In this document: positions 1 to 8,512 of the stretch, in pieces
How the letters are laid out: the number at the start of each line of letters is the position of its first letter
Numbering within the stretch: position 1 is the stretch's first letter
Notes under the pieces: generated by a model
The model's database searches: none
What the model saw: only the letters and a program-made list of their open reading frames with translations
What the model was told of the DNA's origin: nothing
Translations under genes and position numbers: made by a program
Assembly: GCF_021502725.1 (NCBI RefSeq)
Contig: NZ_JAKFFS010000001.1
Span: 1,364,001-1,428,000 of the forward strand
From: Dyadobacter sp. CY345
Lineage (GTDB): Bacteria; Bacteroidota; Bacteroidia; Cytophagales; Spirosomataceae
DNA length: 64,000 bases
Reading direction: 5' to 3'

Positions 1-28
1 AATATTTCAAAACAAAAATGGATCAGCT

Positions 29-454
29 ATGTTAAGAACCAGCCCTTTTCTTTTGTTTGACGGTAATTGTGCCGAAGCAATGCGTTTTTACCATAAGTGT
101 TTAGGAGGAGAACTGACACTTACAAAGACAAGCGATACGCCTATGAAGGATCAATTTCCAATAGAGAAACATGAAAGAATTATTTATGCTCAATTGAAGG
201 GCGATACCATTAATATTTCTGCTACTGATTGGATGGCTTCACCAGTTTTTGTGCCGGAACAAGGGAATACAACAGCTATATACCTTACCGGCAGTTCCTA
301 TAATGAACTAAAACCAGTATTCGATAGTCTTTCGGATGGAGCAGATAAAGATGAGCGCACCTTTATGGAATTAAGAGAAGTACCCTTCGGTGTCTTTGGC
401 CAATTCACTGACAAGTACGGTGTATCTTGGGTTTTTAGAGGAGAAACCGCCTGA
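29..454 (+). CDS. VOC-superfamily protein, PhnB/glyoxalase-like
   Basis: A 141-residue protein of the vicinal-oxygen-chelate fold, closest in style to the PhnB / 3-demethylubiquinone-methyltransferase-like subgroup. It opens with the typical LLFDGNCAEAMRFYHKCLGG strand-helix and ends with GVFGQFTDKYGVSWVF, the usual family C-terminus. PhnB-type members usually have no proven enzymatic role, so no substrate is assigned. It is cytoplasmic, with no signal peptide. The ATG at 29 gives the normal family N-terminus. It stands alone; the next 400 bases carry no convincing gene. Confidence 0.85.
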   Translation: MLRTSPFLLFDGNCAEAMRFYHKCLGGELTLTKTSDTPMKDQFPIEKHERIIYAQLKGDTINISATDWMASPVFVPEQGNTTAIYLTGSSYNELKPVFDSLSDGADKDERTFMELREVPFGVFGQFTDKYGVSWVFRGETA

Positions 455-851
455 TTCGTCATACTCAACTGGAATTGATGCCATAAACCAGGTTCAGTTT
501 GAGCAGCGATTCTTCAAAATAGATGACATCTTTAGCCTGCTGACAGGCCCCAAACTTCACAGCTACTTCCTATGGCAAATTTCAAAATCCGCCCACCTGA
601 CAGGCTATCTTAAACAGTTTTACCATTGGGGGTTCCTTCTTTTTCAAGAAAACTTCCCCGCAGTTTCTTTGCTACTTCTTTTTATTATGCGCAATTTTAA
701 CCTAGCCTATGGTTTTGGAGATCCGGGAAAAGTGGACAATAACCAAACGTCATGCAAAAAATCAACCAATAAATCATTATAAATCAATCTGCTACAAAAA
801 GCAAAAAAACAATCTGCGAAATTACCTGTTGAATCAGGTAAAACGGAGTGA
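455..851. other. Intergenic region without a convincing gene
   Basis: About 400 bases between the VOC gene and the GNAT-nitrilase gene. An open plus-strand frame at 390-782 exists, but it begins inside the VOC gene and its product has no recognisable family. On the minus strand a short stretch near 600-670 reads like coding sequence (ending GTPNGKTV then stop) without a start codon, so it could be a decayed gene end. No clear hairpin or promoter was found. Confidence 0.5.
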
Positions 852-857
852 ATGCAT

Positions 858-2414
858 ATGGAACCAAACAAAGACACAAAATCAATTGAGAATATTGAGC
901 TGGTTTTTCTAAAACCGGAAGATTACGAGGAGATTAAGGAAATGATGATTGAGACTTATTCCAGTATGCCGGATGCTTATTGGAAAGAACATCATATCAG
1001 AACTCTTACCACTATTTTTCATGAAGGACAGGTGGGTATCCGGGTTGATAATGAACTGGCTGGATGTGCGTTATCAATTATTGTCGATTACGAGAAAGTT
1101 GATACAAAACATACCTACCGTCAAATAACCGGAAATTACAGTTTTAATACTCATACTAAAAAGGGTGATGTTCTATACGGAATTGATGTTTTTATAAGCC
1201 CTAAATTTCGCGGTCTGCGACTGGGTCGTCGTTTGTACGACTACAGAAAAGAGCTTTGTGAGAAACTAAATCTGAAGGGAATTATTTTTGGGGGCCGTAT
1301 TCCTAATTATCATCAATATGCTGATACGATCTCGCCGAAAGAGTATATTGAAAAAGTACGGAATAAGGACATACACGATCCTGTTCTGAATTTTCAATTG
1401 TCTAACGACTTTCACCCGGCCAGAATATTACAAGGCTACCTTGAAGGCGATAAAGACTCGAATGAATATGCCGTATTACTTGAATGGGATAATGTGTATT
1501 ATGAGAAAAGCTCTGATCAGGCAGCCTTCACAAAGTCAATTATCAGGTTAGGATTGATACAATGGCAGATGCGGTTGTATAATGATTTCGATGAATTGAT
1601 GCAGCAGGTTGAATATTTTGTGGATGCAGTGTCGGGTTACAGATGTGACTTTGCCCTGTTTCCTGAATTTTTCAATGCGCCTTTGATGTCGGACTATAAC
1701 CATCTTGCAGAAGCGGATGCAATAAGAAAGTTGGCAGAATATACAGAAAGAATTGTTGCCCGCTTTTCCGAGCTTGCCATCTCCTATAATATTAATATCA
1801 TTACCGGGAGTATGCCTGAGGTGGTTGATAACAGTCTCTACAACGTAGGTTATTTATGCAAAAGAGATGGAGGAATTGAACGGTTCGAAAAGTTGCACGT
1901 AACGCCGGATGAGGCAAAGGTATGGGGTATGCAAGGCGGTAGTGCCTTGAAAACATTCAATACTGATTGCGGAAAAATTGGTATCCTTATTTGTTATGAC
2001 GTGGAATTTCCGGAATTGAGCCGCATTTTAGCTGACGAAGGAATGAATATATTATTTGTGCCGTTTTTGACGGATACCCAAAATGGTTATTCAAGGGTAA
2101 GAAACTGTGCACAGGCAAGGGCCATAGAAAACGAATGTTATGTTGCCATCGCAGGCAGTGTCGGTAATTTGCCGAAAGTCCATAACATGGATATTCAATA
2201 TGCACAATCCATGGTTTTTACTCCATGTGATTTTTCGTTTCCTACTAACGGTATAAAAGCCGAAGCAACACCAAACACGGAGATGATCTTAATTGCCGAC
2301 GTTGATATTGATATGTTACGGGAGTTAAATCAGTTTGGGAGTGTTCGAAATTTAAAAGACAGAAGGACGGATATTTATTCGATAACACGTAGAAGTGAGA
2401 ACAGCGGCAAATAA
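858..2414 (+). CDS. Bifunctional GNAT N-acetyltransferase / carbon-nitrogen hydrolase (nitrilase) fusion
   Basis: A 518-residue two-domain protein. Residues about 10-205 form a GNAT acetyltransferase, with the acetyl-CoA loop in FRGLRLGRRLYDYRKEL. Residues about 225-505 form a carbon-nitrogen hydrolase with the Glu-Lys-Cys triad visible in FALFPEFF, FEKLHVTPDE and GILICYDVEFPE. This fused architecture is a recognised family; the substrate is unknown but would be an amide or nitrile-like compound. Two ATGs compete, at 852 and 858. GGAG at 845-848 lies 9 nt before 858 but only 3 nt before 852, so 858 is preferred. A hairpin terminator follows. Confidence 0.88.
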   Translation: MEPNKDTKSIENIELVFLKPEDYEEIKEMMIETYSSMPDAYWKEHHIRTLTTIFHEGQVGIRVDNELAGCALSIIVDYEKVDTKHTYRQITGNYSFNTHTKKGDVLYGIDVFISPKFRGLRLGRRLYDYRKELCEKLNLKGIIFGGRIPNYHQYADTISPKEYIEKVRNKDIHDPVLNFQLSNDFHPARILQGYLEGDKDSNEYAVLLEWDNVYYEKSSDQAAFTKSIIRLGLIQWQMRLYNDFDELMQQVEYFVDAVSGYRCDFALFPEFFNAPLMSDYNHLAEADAIRKLAEYTERIVARFSELAISYNINIITGSMPEVVDNSLYNVGYLCKRDGGIERFEKLHVTPDEAKVWGMQGGSALKTFNTDCGKIGILICYDVEFPELSRILADEGMNILFVPFLTDTQNGYSRVRNCAQARAIENECYVAIAGSVGNLPKVHNMDIQYAQSMVFTPCDFSFPTNGIKAEATPNTEMILIADVDIDMLRELNQFGSVRNLKDRRTDIYSITRRSENSGK

Positions 2415-2442
2415 TGTCGGCTTATGAACACGCCAAACAATT

Positions 2443-2476
2443 AATAAGGGGAGTTATAATTTTAACTCCCTTTATT
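2443..2476. terminator. Hairpin terminator between convergent genes
   Basis: Arms AATAAGGGGAGTT (2443-2455) and AACTCCCTTTATT (2464-2476) pair over 13 positions with one G-U wobble and an 8-base A/T loop. The hairpin lies between the convergent GNAT-nitrilase and response-regulator genes and could act in both directions. Confidence 0.7.
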
Positions 2477-2539
2477 ATCTTGGATAAAAAGGATAAGATA
2501 GAAGTCCAGAGTAGTCAAAAAACAATTTTATTACCACTA

Positions 2540-2944
2540 TCAAATTTTGTTGAGGTGTTCAAAAGTTAAAGGTTTTGAAAAAAAACCGCTTACCAGGGCG
2601 TGGTCCTGGGCTCTTTTAATATCAGACGGATCAATCGAAGATGATGTTATAAAAATCGTAAACTGTTTGGTACGGGATAAATTGGTTTGACCAAGTGCTT
2701 CTAAAAACTCCCACCCGCTTATTCGGGGCATGTTAATATCTAAAAAAACCAATGTATTTAACTGATCCAGAGAATCATTATTTATTTCCTGAATGTAACT
2801 TAGTGCAGCCTCCGGATCGGTGTAAATATGTAGATCTGCATCTTTACAATATTTCAAAACCACGAATTTCGAAACAATATTATTTATTCTATCATCATCA
2901 ATAATGATGAATCTCTGGTATGCACATACTGCGGTTTGGGACAT
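2540..2944 (-). CDS. CheY-like single-domain response regulator
   Basis: A 134-residue receiver domain without an output domain. The acidic pocket is in IIDDDRINN, the phospho-acceptor Asp in LVFLDINMPRISG, and the conserved Ser/Thr and Lys in FITSSS and FFSKPLT. It lies 47 nt downstream of a histidine kinase on the same strand and is very probably its partner, passing phosphate on by protein contacts rather than DNA binding. The start is an ATG at 2944. Confidence 0.9.
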   Translation of the reverse strand: MSQTAVCAYQRFIIIDDDRINNIVSKFVVLKYCKDADLHIYTDPEAALSYIQEINNDSLDQLNTLVFLDINMPRISGWEFLEALGQTNLSRTKQFTIFITSSSIDPSDIKRAQDHALVSGFFSKPLTFEHLNKI

Positions 2945-2991
2945 TATAGAAGAGGGTTATGATATTATCGAATTGGTGTTTCTTAGAAATC

Positions 2992-4119
2992 TCATGTAAA
3001 TTTCTGGTTGAAATAAAGTTTAAAAGTCGTGCCTACGTTTACGCCGCTTTCTACCTCGATTTTTCCATGCATTGCCTCAATCTGCGTTTTGGTAATGTAC
3101 AAGCCAAGTCCTCGTGAATCATTATTTTTATGGAACGTCTTGTACATGCCAAAAAGTTGATCTTTGTATTTTTCAATATCAATTCCTAATCCATTATCCT
3201 GGAAAGTCAGGACTTTGTAATGCTCGTGCTCATGAAAAGTTATAACAATTCTCGGGGCTCTGTCAGGTGATTTGTATTTAACCGCATTTGTAATCAGATT
3301 TAGAATAATACTTTCAAAATACGCGGGGTTTGTATTTAGAACCTCTGTTTCATCAAAATTGTAATCCAACGTAACATCTGCATTACTGATTATCACCTGT
3401 ACACTTTGAATCACCCTATTAATTTCTTCGAAAACATTCACTTCTATCATCGGCAGGCTCGTATGCGCTTGTATAGAAATGATTTCGTTTAAGTTATTTA
3501 AGGTTTCATTCAGGCTGGTAGTGCTTTCCTGAATCAAATCCAATGCCATTTGATAATCTCCCAACTCCTGACTAATATTTAATATCCCAAGGATATTAGC
3601 CACATGAGAGCGAATATTATGCGAAGTAATGTATGTAAAATTTAATAGACGCTTGTTCTGTTCAGCTGCAATGTCTACCAGGCTGCGTAGCTCTTCCTGT
3701 TTAAGAATCAAAGGTGTAATGTCGTGACCTATACAGAGAAATTCAAACGGATTGCCATTGTCGTCTTTTAGAATTTTAAACTCCCACTGCGTAAAGAGTG
3801 CCCCATTGGGAATTGGTTTTCTAAGCATTACCCAGCGAGGCGTATCCGGGTCTGAAAAACACAATTGCACCGTCTCAACACAAATATCATGGTCCTCCTG
3901 CATAACGAGACTAAGTGAATTTTTTCCGAGCCATTCTTCGGATTTCACGTTTAACTTTTTGCAAAAGAATGGGTTTAAGTATGTGTAGTTGCCGTCGAGG
4001 TCTGTTTTTATAATGTAAAACGAATTATTTTCAATTATTGATCTAAAATAAGCGTCGTCCGTTTGTGCCTGTTTGCCTAGGCTCGTGTTTTGATCAGTTA
4101 AAATTTCTTTCTTAATCAT
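2992..4119 (-). CDS. PAS-domain sensor histidine kinase
   Basis: A 375-residue cytoplasmic kinase. A PAS domain covers about residues 25-145 (SIIENNSFYIIKTDLDGNYTY to FLCIGHDITP). The dimerisation/phosphoacceptor helix has the SHNIRSHVANI form of the H-box. The ATPase domain has an N-box (NLITNAVKY), DNGLGI and RGLGLYITK. No membrane segment is seen, so the stimulus should be intracellular. The longest frame begins with TTG at 4128; the ATG at 4119 is preferred. It forms a two-gene unit with the response regulator downstream. Confidence 0.9.
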   Translation of the reverse strand: MIKKEILTDQNTSLGKQAQTDDAYFRSIIENNSFYIIKTDLDGNYTYLNPFFCKKLNVKSEEWLGKNSLSLVMQEDHDICVETVQLCFSDPDTPRWVMLRKPIPNGALFTQWEFKILKDDNGNPFEFLCIGHDITPLILKQEELRSLVDIAAEQNKRLLNFTYITSHNIRSHVANILGILNISQELGDYQMALDLIQESTTSLNETLNNLNEIISIQAHTSLPMIEVNVFEEINRVIQSVQVIISNADVTLDYNFDETEVLNTNPAYFESIILNLITNAVKYKSPDRAPRIVITFHEHEHYKVLTFQDNGLGIDIEKYKDQLFGMYKTFHKNNDSRGLGLYITKTQIEAMHGKIEVESGVNVGTTFKLYFNQKFT

Positions 4120-4128
4120 CTTTTTCAA

Positions 4129-4482
4129 AAAAATAAATAATGAAGGGACGTGTTAACGTTTTGAGTGAAAAAATATCATGTACCTGCTCCAAAACTGCGT
4201 GGAAGGCTACTATGATTCTTTTTAGCACCAAAAATCAGGCCAGCGAAACCGTGATCTTTCCAATGTGATACTGCCTGCTTGGAATCTCGAAATTTTCTTT
4301 GTCAAAAGGATTTTTTTTACACAAATTTTGTATGAAATATAATACGGGAGCCGTTTGTAAAACAAAAAAAGGTAATCCTTTTGAGAATTACCTTTAATAA
4401 CGAGTCAATGCTTTCAAGAATGCTGAATTTCTGTAAATCTTGTTTTGGAGAGCCTATCTGCCTCCTGGGTCTCCTGGCTATT
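4129..4482. other. Intergenic region with terminator and a possible gene remnant
   Basis: About 350 bases between the kinase and the NmrA-like gene, both minus strand. Apart from the terminator at 4362-4395, the minus strand at 4235-4360 is open and reads like the end of a protein (for instance NPFDKENFEIPSRQYHIGK, then a stop at 4235-4237) but has no ATG and starts inside the terminator. It may be a decayed gene tail. No family was recognised. Confidence 0.4.
4362..4395 (-). terminator. Rho-independent terminator of the NmrA/hydrolase operon
   Basis: Arms AAAGGTAAT (4368-4376) and ATTACCTTT (4387-4395) pair perfectly. Read on the minus strand, the hairpin is followed by a run of T. It lies about 90 bases downstream of the NmrA-like gene that ends at 4483. 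Confidence 0.75.
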
Positions 4483-5379
4483 TTACTTTACAAATGACCT
4501 GATATAGTCCAAACTGGTTGTCCACTTTAAATTTTCATAACGCTCATTTTCCAATTGTTTGTGATGCGTCGTAAACATCGAATACATGTACTGAGCTTGT
4601 TGCCATTTTGCATAAAGTTCATTTTCGCCAGCGGGATTATCAGATCTTTGCTTCTTGATAAACCCGGCAAATTCTTCGAGGCCGGATAGTTGCTGGATTC
4701 TAAATTCCTGACCTGAAACTTCTTTCACATCGGCCCATAAACTATTTGGACTGACCTGGAAACTTGCAATTTGTAAATCCCGGGGTGCGCTTTCGTCCAA
4801 AGCTACCTCAGCAGTAAAAGCTGCTGTATCATCCATAGTAGTAAAATCCAGTTTCCAGTCTGCTTTTTCGCCCCAATAACCGATGCTCTTGTCTTTTAGA
4901 TTTAAAACAGGAGTATTGTATTTTAAAATGTCAGCAAAAGCGCCGTTGAAAACCGAAGAAGCCTTGATAGAAGTGCTGTCCAGATAGTGCTTAAATTGTC
5001 TTCTCAAATCAAAATTTCTGTTTTCTCCGGGTACCAGATCATTATAATCTGTGCAGAAATCGGATGGGATAAATCTTGGAACGCTTGCCTGCAACGCACC
5101 ATCCAGAATTATTTTTTGTAAATCCACAATTACATCACCAAGTCCGGCTAAGGCGGAAACTACGCAATGTATACCCGCACATGCCTTTGCAATTTCGTCA
5201 ATGCTGTTCAGATCTGTCTCGATCACCGTGACGCCCATTTTTTTAAGACTGTCTATTTTTTCAGGATCGGTGGAAATCCGGACGATAGCGTTAACGGCTG
5301 CATCTCTTTTAATCAATTCCCGACAAATACGGTTTCCTAAATTACCGGTCGCGCCGGCTACTAAAATTGCTTTTTTCAT
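4483..5379 (-). CDS. NmrA-like NAD(P)-binding reductase (aromatic-alcohol/isoflavone reductase type)
   Basis: A 298-residue atypical short-chain dehydrogenase. The N-terminal Rossmann motif is GATGNLGNRICREL (near residue 9), followed by a basic VRIST loop that suggests NADPH. The mid-protein FIPSDFCTDY segment is typical of the NmrA / isoflavone-reductase group. The substrate is unknown. It lies 26 nt downstream of the alpha/beta hydrolase and probably shares its transcript. ATG at 5379. Confidence 0.8.
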   Translation of the reverse strand: MKKAILVAGATGNLGNRICRELIKRDAAVNAIVRISTDPEKIDSLKKMGVTVIETDLNSIDEIAKACAGIHCVVSALAGLGDVIVDLQKIILDGALQASVPRFIPSDFCTDYNDLVPGENRNFDLRRQFKHYLDSTSIKASSVFNGAFADILKYNTPVLNLKDKSIGYWGEKADWKLDFTTMDDTAAFTAEVALDESAPRDLQIASFQVSPNSLWADVKEVSGQEFRIQQLSGLEEFAGFIKKQRSDNPAGENELYAKWQQAQYMYSMFTTHHKQLENERYENLKWTTSLDYIRSFVK

Positions 5380-5405
5380 TATTATACTTTTATAATATGT
5401 TAAAT

Positions 5406-6344
5406 TCAGGATGCCAGAAAGTTTAAAACTGCTTCGGTTACCGCTTCCGGTTTTTCTTCAAACAGGTAATGCCCGCTGTTTAAAATCCCGGTCACGATCA
5501 CATCTTTTGCTACATAAGGTAATCCCATTTTCATATAATTGTAGCTGACGTAACTACCAATGCCAAGTACGGGCATCGTCAGTGGCTGATAGTTTTTTGC
5601 GTCCTCGATATCCTGCGTAAAAGATTGATACCAGGCATTTGCGGCGCGGATGCTCTCGGTATCATTATAGGCGGCAGCATACAATGCTCTTTCAAACGCG
5701 CTCATCTTATTTTCATCAATCATAACGTACGCAAAGAGCCAGTCCAGAAGATATTGAAAGCGACCTTCCAATATCCTTTCCGGTAATTCTTTCACCTGAT
5801 TAAATCCCATCCACCAGGCGTAGGGCATATTTGCGTCCATTTTTTCGCCAAAAGTTCCTTTCGCCGGAATCAACGGCATTTGCATCATACCTTCACTTGG
5901 GTGCGAGCCGTCCAGCACAATCAGTTTTTCTGTAAATTCCGGAAAATTAAAAGCGAAACTCATGGCGATCATGCCACCAATGTCGTGGCCCATGATATGC
6001 ACTTTCTTCAGTCCGAGTTGCTGAACGAGTTCGAGAATATCGGTTGCCATTGTCTTCTTGTCATAACCTGTCGCCGGTTTTTCCGAACTGCCCATACCTC
6101 TGATATCTACAATAATTACCCGATATGTTTTCGCAAGTTTTGTGGCAACCGGAAGGTAAGAATACCAGGTTTGCGGCCAGCCTGGCAGGCAAATCAGCGG
6201 TGCTCCGCTGCCACCCTCGACGTAATGCAGCTTTACCCCGTTTACAGTCGCATAATGGTTGGTAAAACCTGGGAAATTTTTGATTAATTCATCATCAGAA
6301 TATGGATTCTGATCATTTGCTGATTCGTTTGTTGTCTGAGTCAT
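5406..6344 (-). CDS. Alpha/beta hydrolase, epoxide hydrolase/haloalkane dehalogenase-like
   Basis: A 312-residue alpha/beta hydrolase. The nucleophile elbow reads MGHDIGGM, with Asp instead of Ser, as in epoxide hydrolases and haloalkane dehalogenases. The oxyanion region is LPGWPQTWYSY and the catalytic His is in NSGHYLFEEKPE. No signal peptide is visible. It follows a Crp-like regulator on the same strand and precedes an NmrA-like reductase, suggesting a small catabolic or detoxification unit. ATG at 6344. Confidence 0.85.
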   Translation of the reverse strand: MTQTTNESANDQNPYSDDELIKNFPGFTNHYATVNGVKLHYVEGGSGAPLICLPGWPQTWYSYLPVATKLAKTYRVIIVDIRGMGSSEKPATGYDKKTMATDILELVQQLGLKKVHIMGHDIGGMIAMSFAFNFPEFTEKLIVLDGSHPSEGMMQMPLIPAKGTFGEKMDANMPYAWWMGFNQVKELPERILEGRFQYLLDWLFAYVMIDENKMSAFERALYAAAYNDTESIRAANAWYQSFTQDIEDAKNYQPLTMPVLGIGSYVSYNYMKMGLPYVAKDVIVTGILNSGHYLFEEKPEAVTEAVLNFLAS

Positions 6345-6363
6345 CGCTTTATATTTTGAGACT

Positions 6364-6407
6364 CAAAGGTAGATTGATGATGCCGCGGGGAAACTACCAA
6401 GTGGTAG
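6364..6407 (-). promoter_or_regulatory. Probable promoter and palindromic operator of the hydrolase/NmrA operon
   Basis: Read on the minus strand, TACCTTTG (6364-6371) matches the Bacteroidota -7 element TAnnTTTG exactly, about 20 nt before the hydrolase ATG. Just upstream lies the dyad CTACC-AAGT-GGTAG (6394-6407). The adjacent Crp-like regulator is an obvious candidate to bind it. No good -33 match was found. Confidence 0.45.
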
Positions 6408-6417
6408 ATTAGGTAAA

Positions 6418-6981
6418 TCAACGGATATTTTTTCTGATCCTGCTTAATGCGTTTGGTGTGATGCCAAGTACCGCGGCCAGTTGCTTTATGGGTACTTTCT
6501 GTAAAAATTCCGGATTATTCATAAATTCCAGATATCGCTCCTCGGCAGATAAAGTTTGGAAATTCAGAATCTGGTCTATCATTCGTACCGACATCGCCTC
6601 CCAGATTTTTCTTCCAAATTCCTCCCAAACGGCCACGTGACCATACAGAAAATCCATATCCTTTTTTTCGATCACGATCAGTTTCGTATCTTCTATGGCT
6701 TCAATATTGAAGCGGGTAGGTTTTTGTGGATTCAAACTTGAAATTTCGGTGAAGAATTCATTTTTAAACGTCACCCAGGTTGTATTCTCCTGATCATTCA
6801 GGTAATAAAAAAAACGCACCCCTCCGGAAACGATAAAAAAGTACTGGTTTGCAATTTGCCCTTTTCTCAGAATGACTTTCCCTTTTGATACCTGCCGTTC
6901 GGAGCACCTGGAAAGTACCAGTTCCAGGTCGAGATCGTCTATCCAGATGATGGTTTTGATAAATGTTATAAATTCTTCCAT
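6418..6981 (-). CDS. Crp/Fnr-family transcriptional regulator
   Basis: A 187-residue protein with an N-terminal cyclic-nucleotide-binding-like beta-roll (VILRKGQIANQYFFIVSGGVRFFY) and a short C-terminal HTH (QLAAVLGITPNALSRIRK). The typical cAMP-contact residues are not obvious, so the ligand is unknown. It matches the common Bacteroidota Crp-like family that sits beside reductases and hydrolases. It lies 73 nt upstream of the hydrolase gene, same strand. ATG at 6981. Confidence 0.88.
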   Translation of the reverse strand: MEEFITFIKTIIWIDDLDLELVLSRCSERQVSKGKVILRKGQIANQYFFIVSGGVRFFYYLNDQENTTWVTFKNEFFTEISSLNPQKPTRFNIEAIEDTKLIVIEKKDMDFLYGHVAVWEEFGRKIWEAMSVRMIDQILNFQTLSAEERYLEFMNNPEFLQKVPIKQLAAVLGITPNALSRIRKNIR

Positions 6982-7319
6982 TGAAATTCTTAAAACGCAA
7001 TGTCTGCTGTTGATATGTTACGGGAGTTTGTCATAATTCTCATGATTTCTTTAAATTGCAAATGATGTACGGTTCCCGAAAGCAATGAAAAATTGATCGA
7101 AGTAGTAACTTAATTTCTGTTTAGTACTTTTCTGCCAGTGAAATTGAATACTAAATGGGATTTAAATCGACCGTTAACAAGTTTTTTTAAGTCTTTAAAA
7201 AAGCTTGCAAGTTGTTTGGGGGCACACTTATTGTCTCGTCTAATAAAGTAAGGGTAAAACGGTTAAAATTAGTTTACGCTGATGTAAACTGAAAATTATA
7301 TTTAAGAAACGTTTAATTA
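6982..7319. other. Divergent intergenic region
   Basis: 338 bases between the Crp-like gene (minus) and the DUF202 gene (plus). No small gene is convincing. The only clear structure is the inverted repeat at 7271-7290, annotated separately. Confidence 0.6.
7271..7290. promoter_or_regulatory. Inverted repeat upstream of the DUF202 gene
   Basis: Perfect 7-bp arms AGTTTAC (7271-7277) and GTAAACT (7284-7290) with a 6-bp spacer. TATATTTA, one mismatch from the -7 consensus, follows at about 7297. The repeat lies where a -33 region would be, which is typical for a regulator-binding site. Confidence 0.4.
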
Positions 7320-7709
7320 ATGGAACAAAAAGATAATAATTCCGGCTCAAAACCTAATGATTTTTTGGCAAATGAAAGAACTTATCTGGCCTGGATCAGG
7401 ACCGGAATCGGTATAATGGCATTTGGTTTTGTGGTGGTTAAATTCTCTTTGTTTGTCAAACAGATCGGTCTGGCTCTGGGAACTACCATCAGTGTTCCAT
7501 CAAGAGGCTATTCCGCTTCAATCGGAATTGTCCTGGTTGTTATCGGCGTGCTGTCCATTGTTTTATCGTTTTTACAGTATCGTAAAACAGATAATCAGCT
7601 TAAAAGTGGCACCTATCAGCCATCCACTTTACTGACAACAATCTTAACCGGAATCATTGTTTTGATCAGCGTTGTACTAATTGTTTATCTTATGCAAAGC
7701 GTTAGTTGA
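7320..7709 (+). CDS. DUF202 (YidH-family) small membrane protein
   Basis: 129 residues with the family signature FLANERTYLAWIRTGIGIMAFGFVVVKF at about residues 15-42 and three predicted membrane helices. DUF202 proteins are inner-membrane proteins of unknown function. It converges with the Crp/Fnr regulator that ends 18 nt downstream. ATG at 7320. Confidence 0.88.
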   Translation: MEQKDNNSGSKPNDFLANERTYLAWIRTGIGIMAFGFVVVKFSLFVKQIGLALGTTISVPSRGYSASIGIVLVVIGVLSIVLSFLQYRKTDNQLKSGTYQPSTLLTTILTGIIVLISVVLIVYLMQSVS

Positions 7710-7726
7710 GTGTTTTTGGTTGAGAA

Positions 7727-8407
7727 TTACAAAGCCAGACGCTCAATGGCATTTCTTTGCAGCTTGATTTTTTTATTTTGTTCCATCTTTTTTAGCAGTC
7801 GCGAAATAACTTCCCTTGACGTATTCAGGTCATGAGCAATTTCCTGGTGGGTTATTGATATCAGGCTCGTTTTTTCGGTTTCAAATTGGTTTTTCAAAAA
7901 GAATTCCAGCCTTTCATCCATACTCTTGAAAACAACGCTGTCGAGCACAACTAAAAGTTCTTCAAAACGTGCGCGGTAGTTGGCAATGACAAAATAATAC
8001 CAGCTCTTGTACTTTTGCATCAGCTCATCCATGAGCTGTATCGGAATCATAATCGCGACCGTGTCTTCCACTGTCTTCGCCATAATTTCGCTGGCTTCTT
8101 GTCTGGTATTGCAGATCATTGAAAGTGCACAGGCTGTTCCCGGTTCCAGATAATATATAAAGGCTTCCTCCCCGTCATCACCCTGGCGGTAAAGTTTTAC
8201 CCTGCCGCTTCCAATCAGCAGTGTATGTTTAATATATTGTCCGGTCCGCATAATTACTTCGCCGGCAGGTATTTCTTTCAGGATACATTCATTGATGAGC
8301 TGCTTTTTCAGCTCGGTTTCGAAATCTGGAAAAACAGTGTCAAGATAATAGGAAATGCTTTCGCGCGTCATTTCAAAATCAATTAGGTGTGGTACAATGA
8401 TAGACAT
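7727..8407 (-). CDS. Crp/Fnr-family regulator of the sulfur module
   Basis: 226 residues: N-terminal cNMP-like beta-roll (ECILKEIPAGEVIMRTGQYIKHTLLIGSGRVKLYR) and C-terminal winged HTH (ISITHQEIAHDLNTSREVISRLLKKME). There is no N-terminal cysteine cluster of the FNR type. It is divergent from the TauE/SafE gene; the dyad at 8450-8463 lies in the shared promoter, 43 nt from this start, and recurs before the MBL-rhodanese gene. I infer it senses a sulfur species and controls export and oxidation genes, perhaps also itself. Confidence 0.88.
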   Translation of the reverse strand: MSIIVPHLIDFEMTRESISYYLDTVFPDFETELKKQLINECILKEIPAGEVIMRTGQYIKHTLLIGSGRVKLYRQGDDGEEAFIYYLEPGTACALSMICNTRQEASEIMAKTVEDTVAIMIPIQLMDELMQKYKSWYYFVIANYRARFEELLVVLDSVVFKSMDERLEFFLKNQFETEKTSLISITHQEIAHDLNTSREVISRLLKKMEQNKKIKLQRNAIERLAL

Positions 8408-8449
8408 TAAAAGGCCAATAAAAGATTCCGGACATATTATTTTCCGTAT

Positions 8450-8497
8450 GTGATAATTATCACTGTCAACACAGGGCAGACTTCGGATTTTTGTATT
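8450..8497 (+). promoter_or_regulatory. Crp/Fnr-type operator and promoter before the TauE/SafE gene
   Basis: GTGATAATTATCAC (8450-8463) is a perfect palindrome followed by TG. TTGTATT starts at 8491, 41 bases after the dyad starts. The same dyad-to-TTGTATT spacing is found before the MBL-rhodanese gene, which supports a real activator-dependent promoter. The dyad covers a GTG at 8450 that would otherwise extend the coding frame. Confidence 0.7.
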
Positions 8498-8512
8498 TTA
8501 ATAATTACAAAA

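Noticed and set aside
390..782. Open plus-strand frame of 130 residues overlapping the VOC gene end
   Set aside because: Starts inside a real gene in another frame and its product has no family-like composition.
8450..8512. GTG start giving a 286-residue TauE/SafE protein
   Set aside because: The extension would translate the operator and promoter; the family N-terminus begins at the ATG at 8513.
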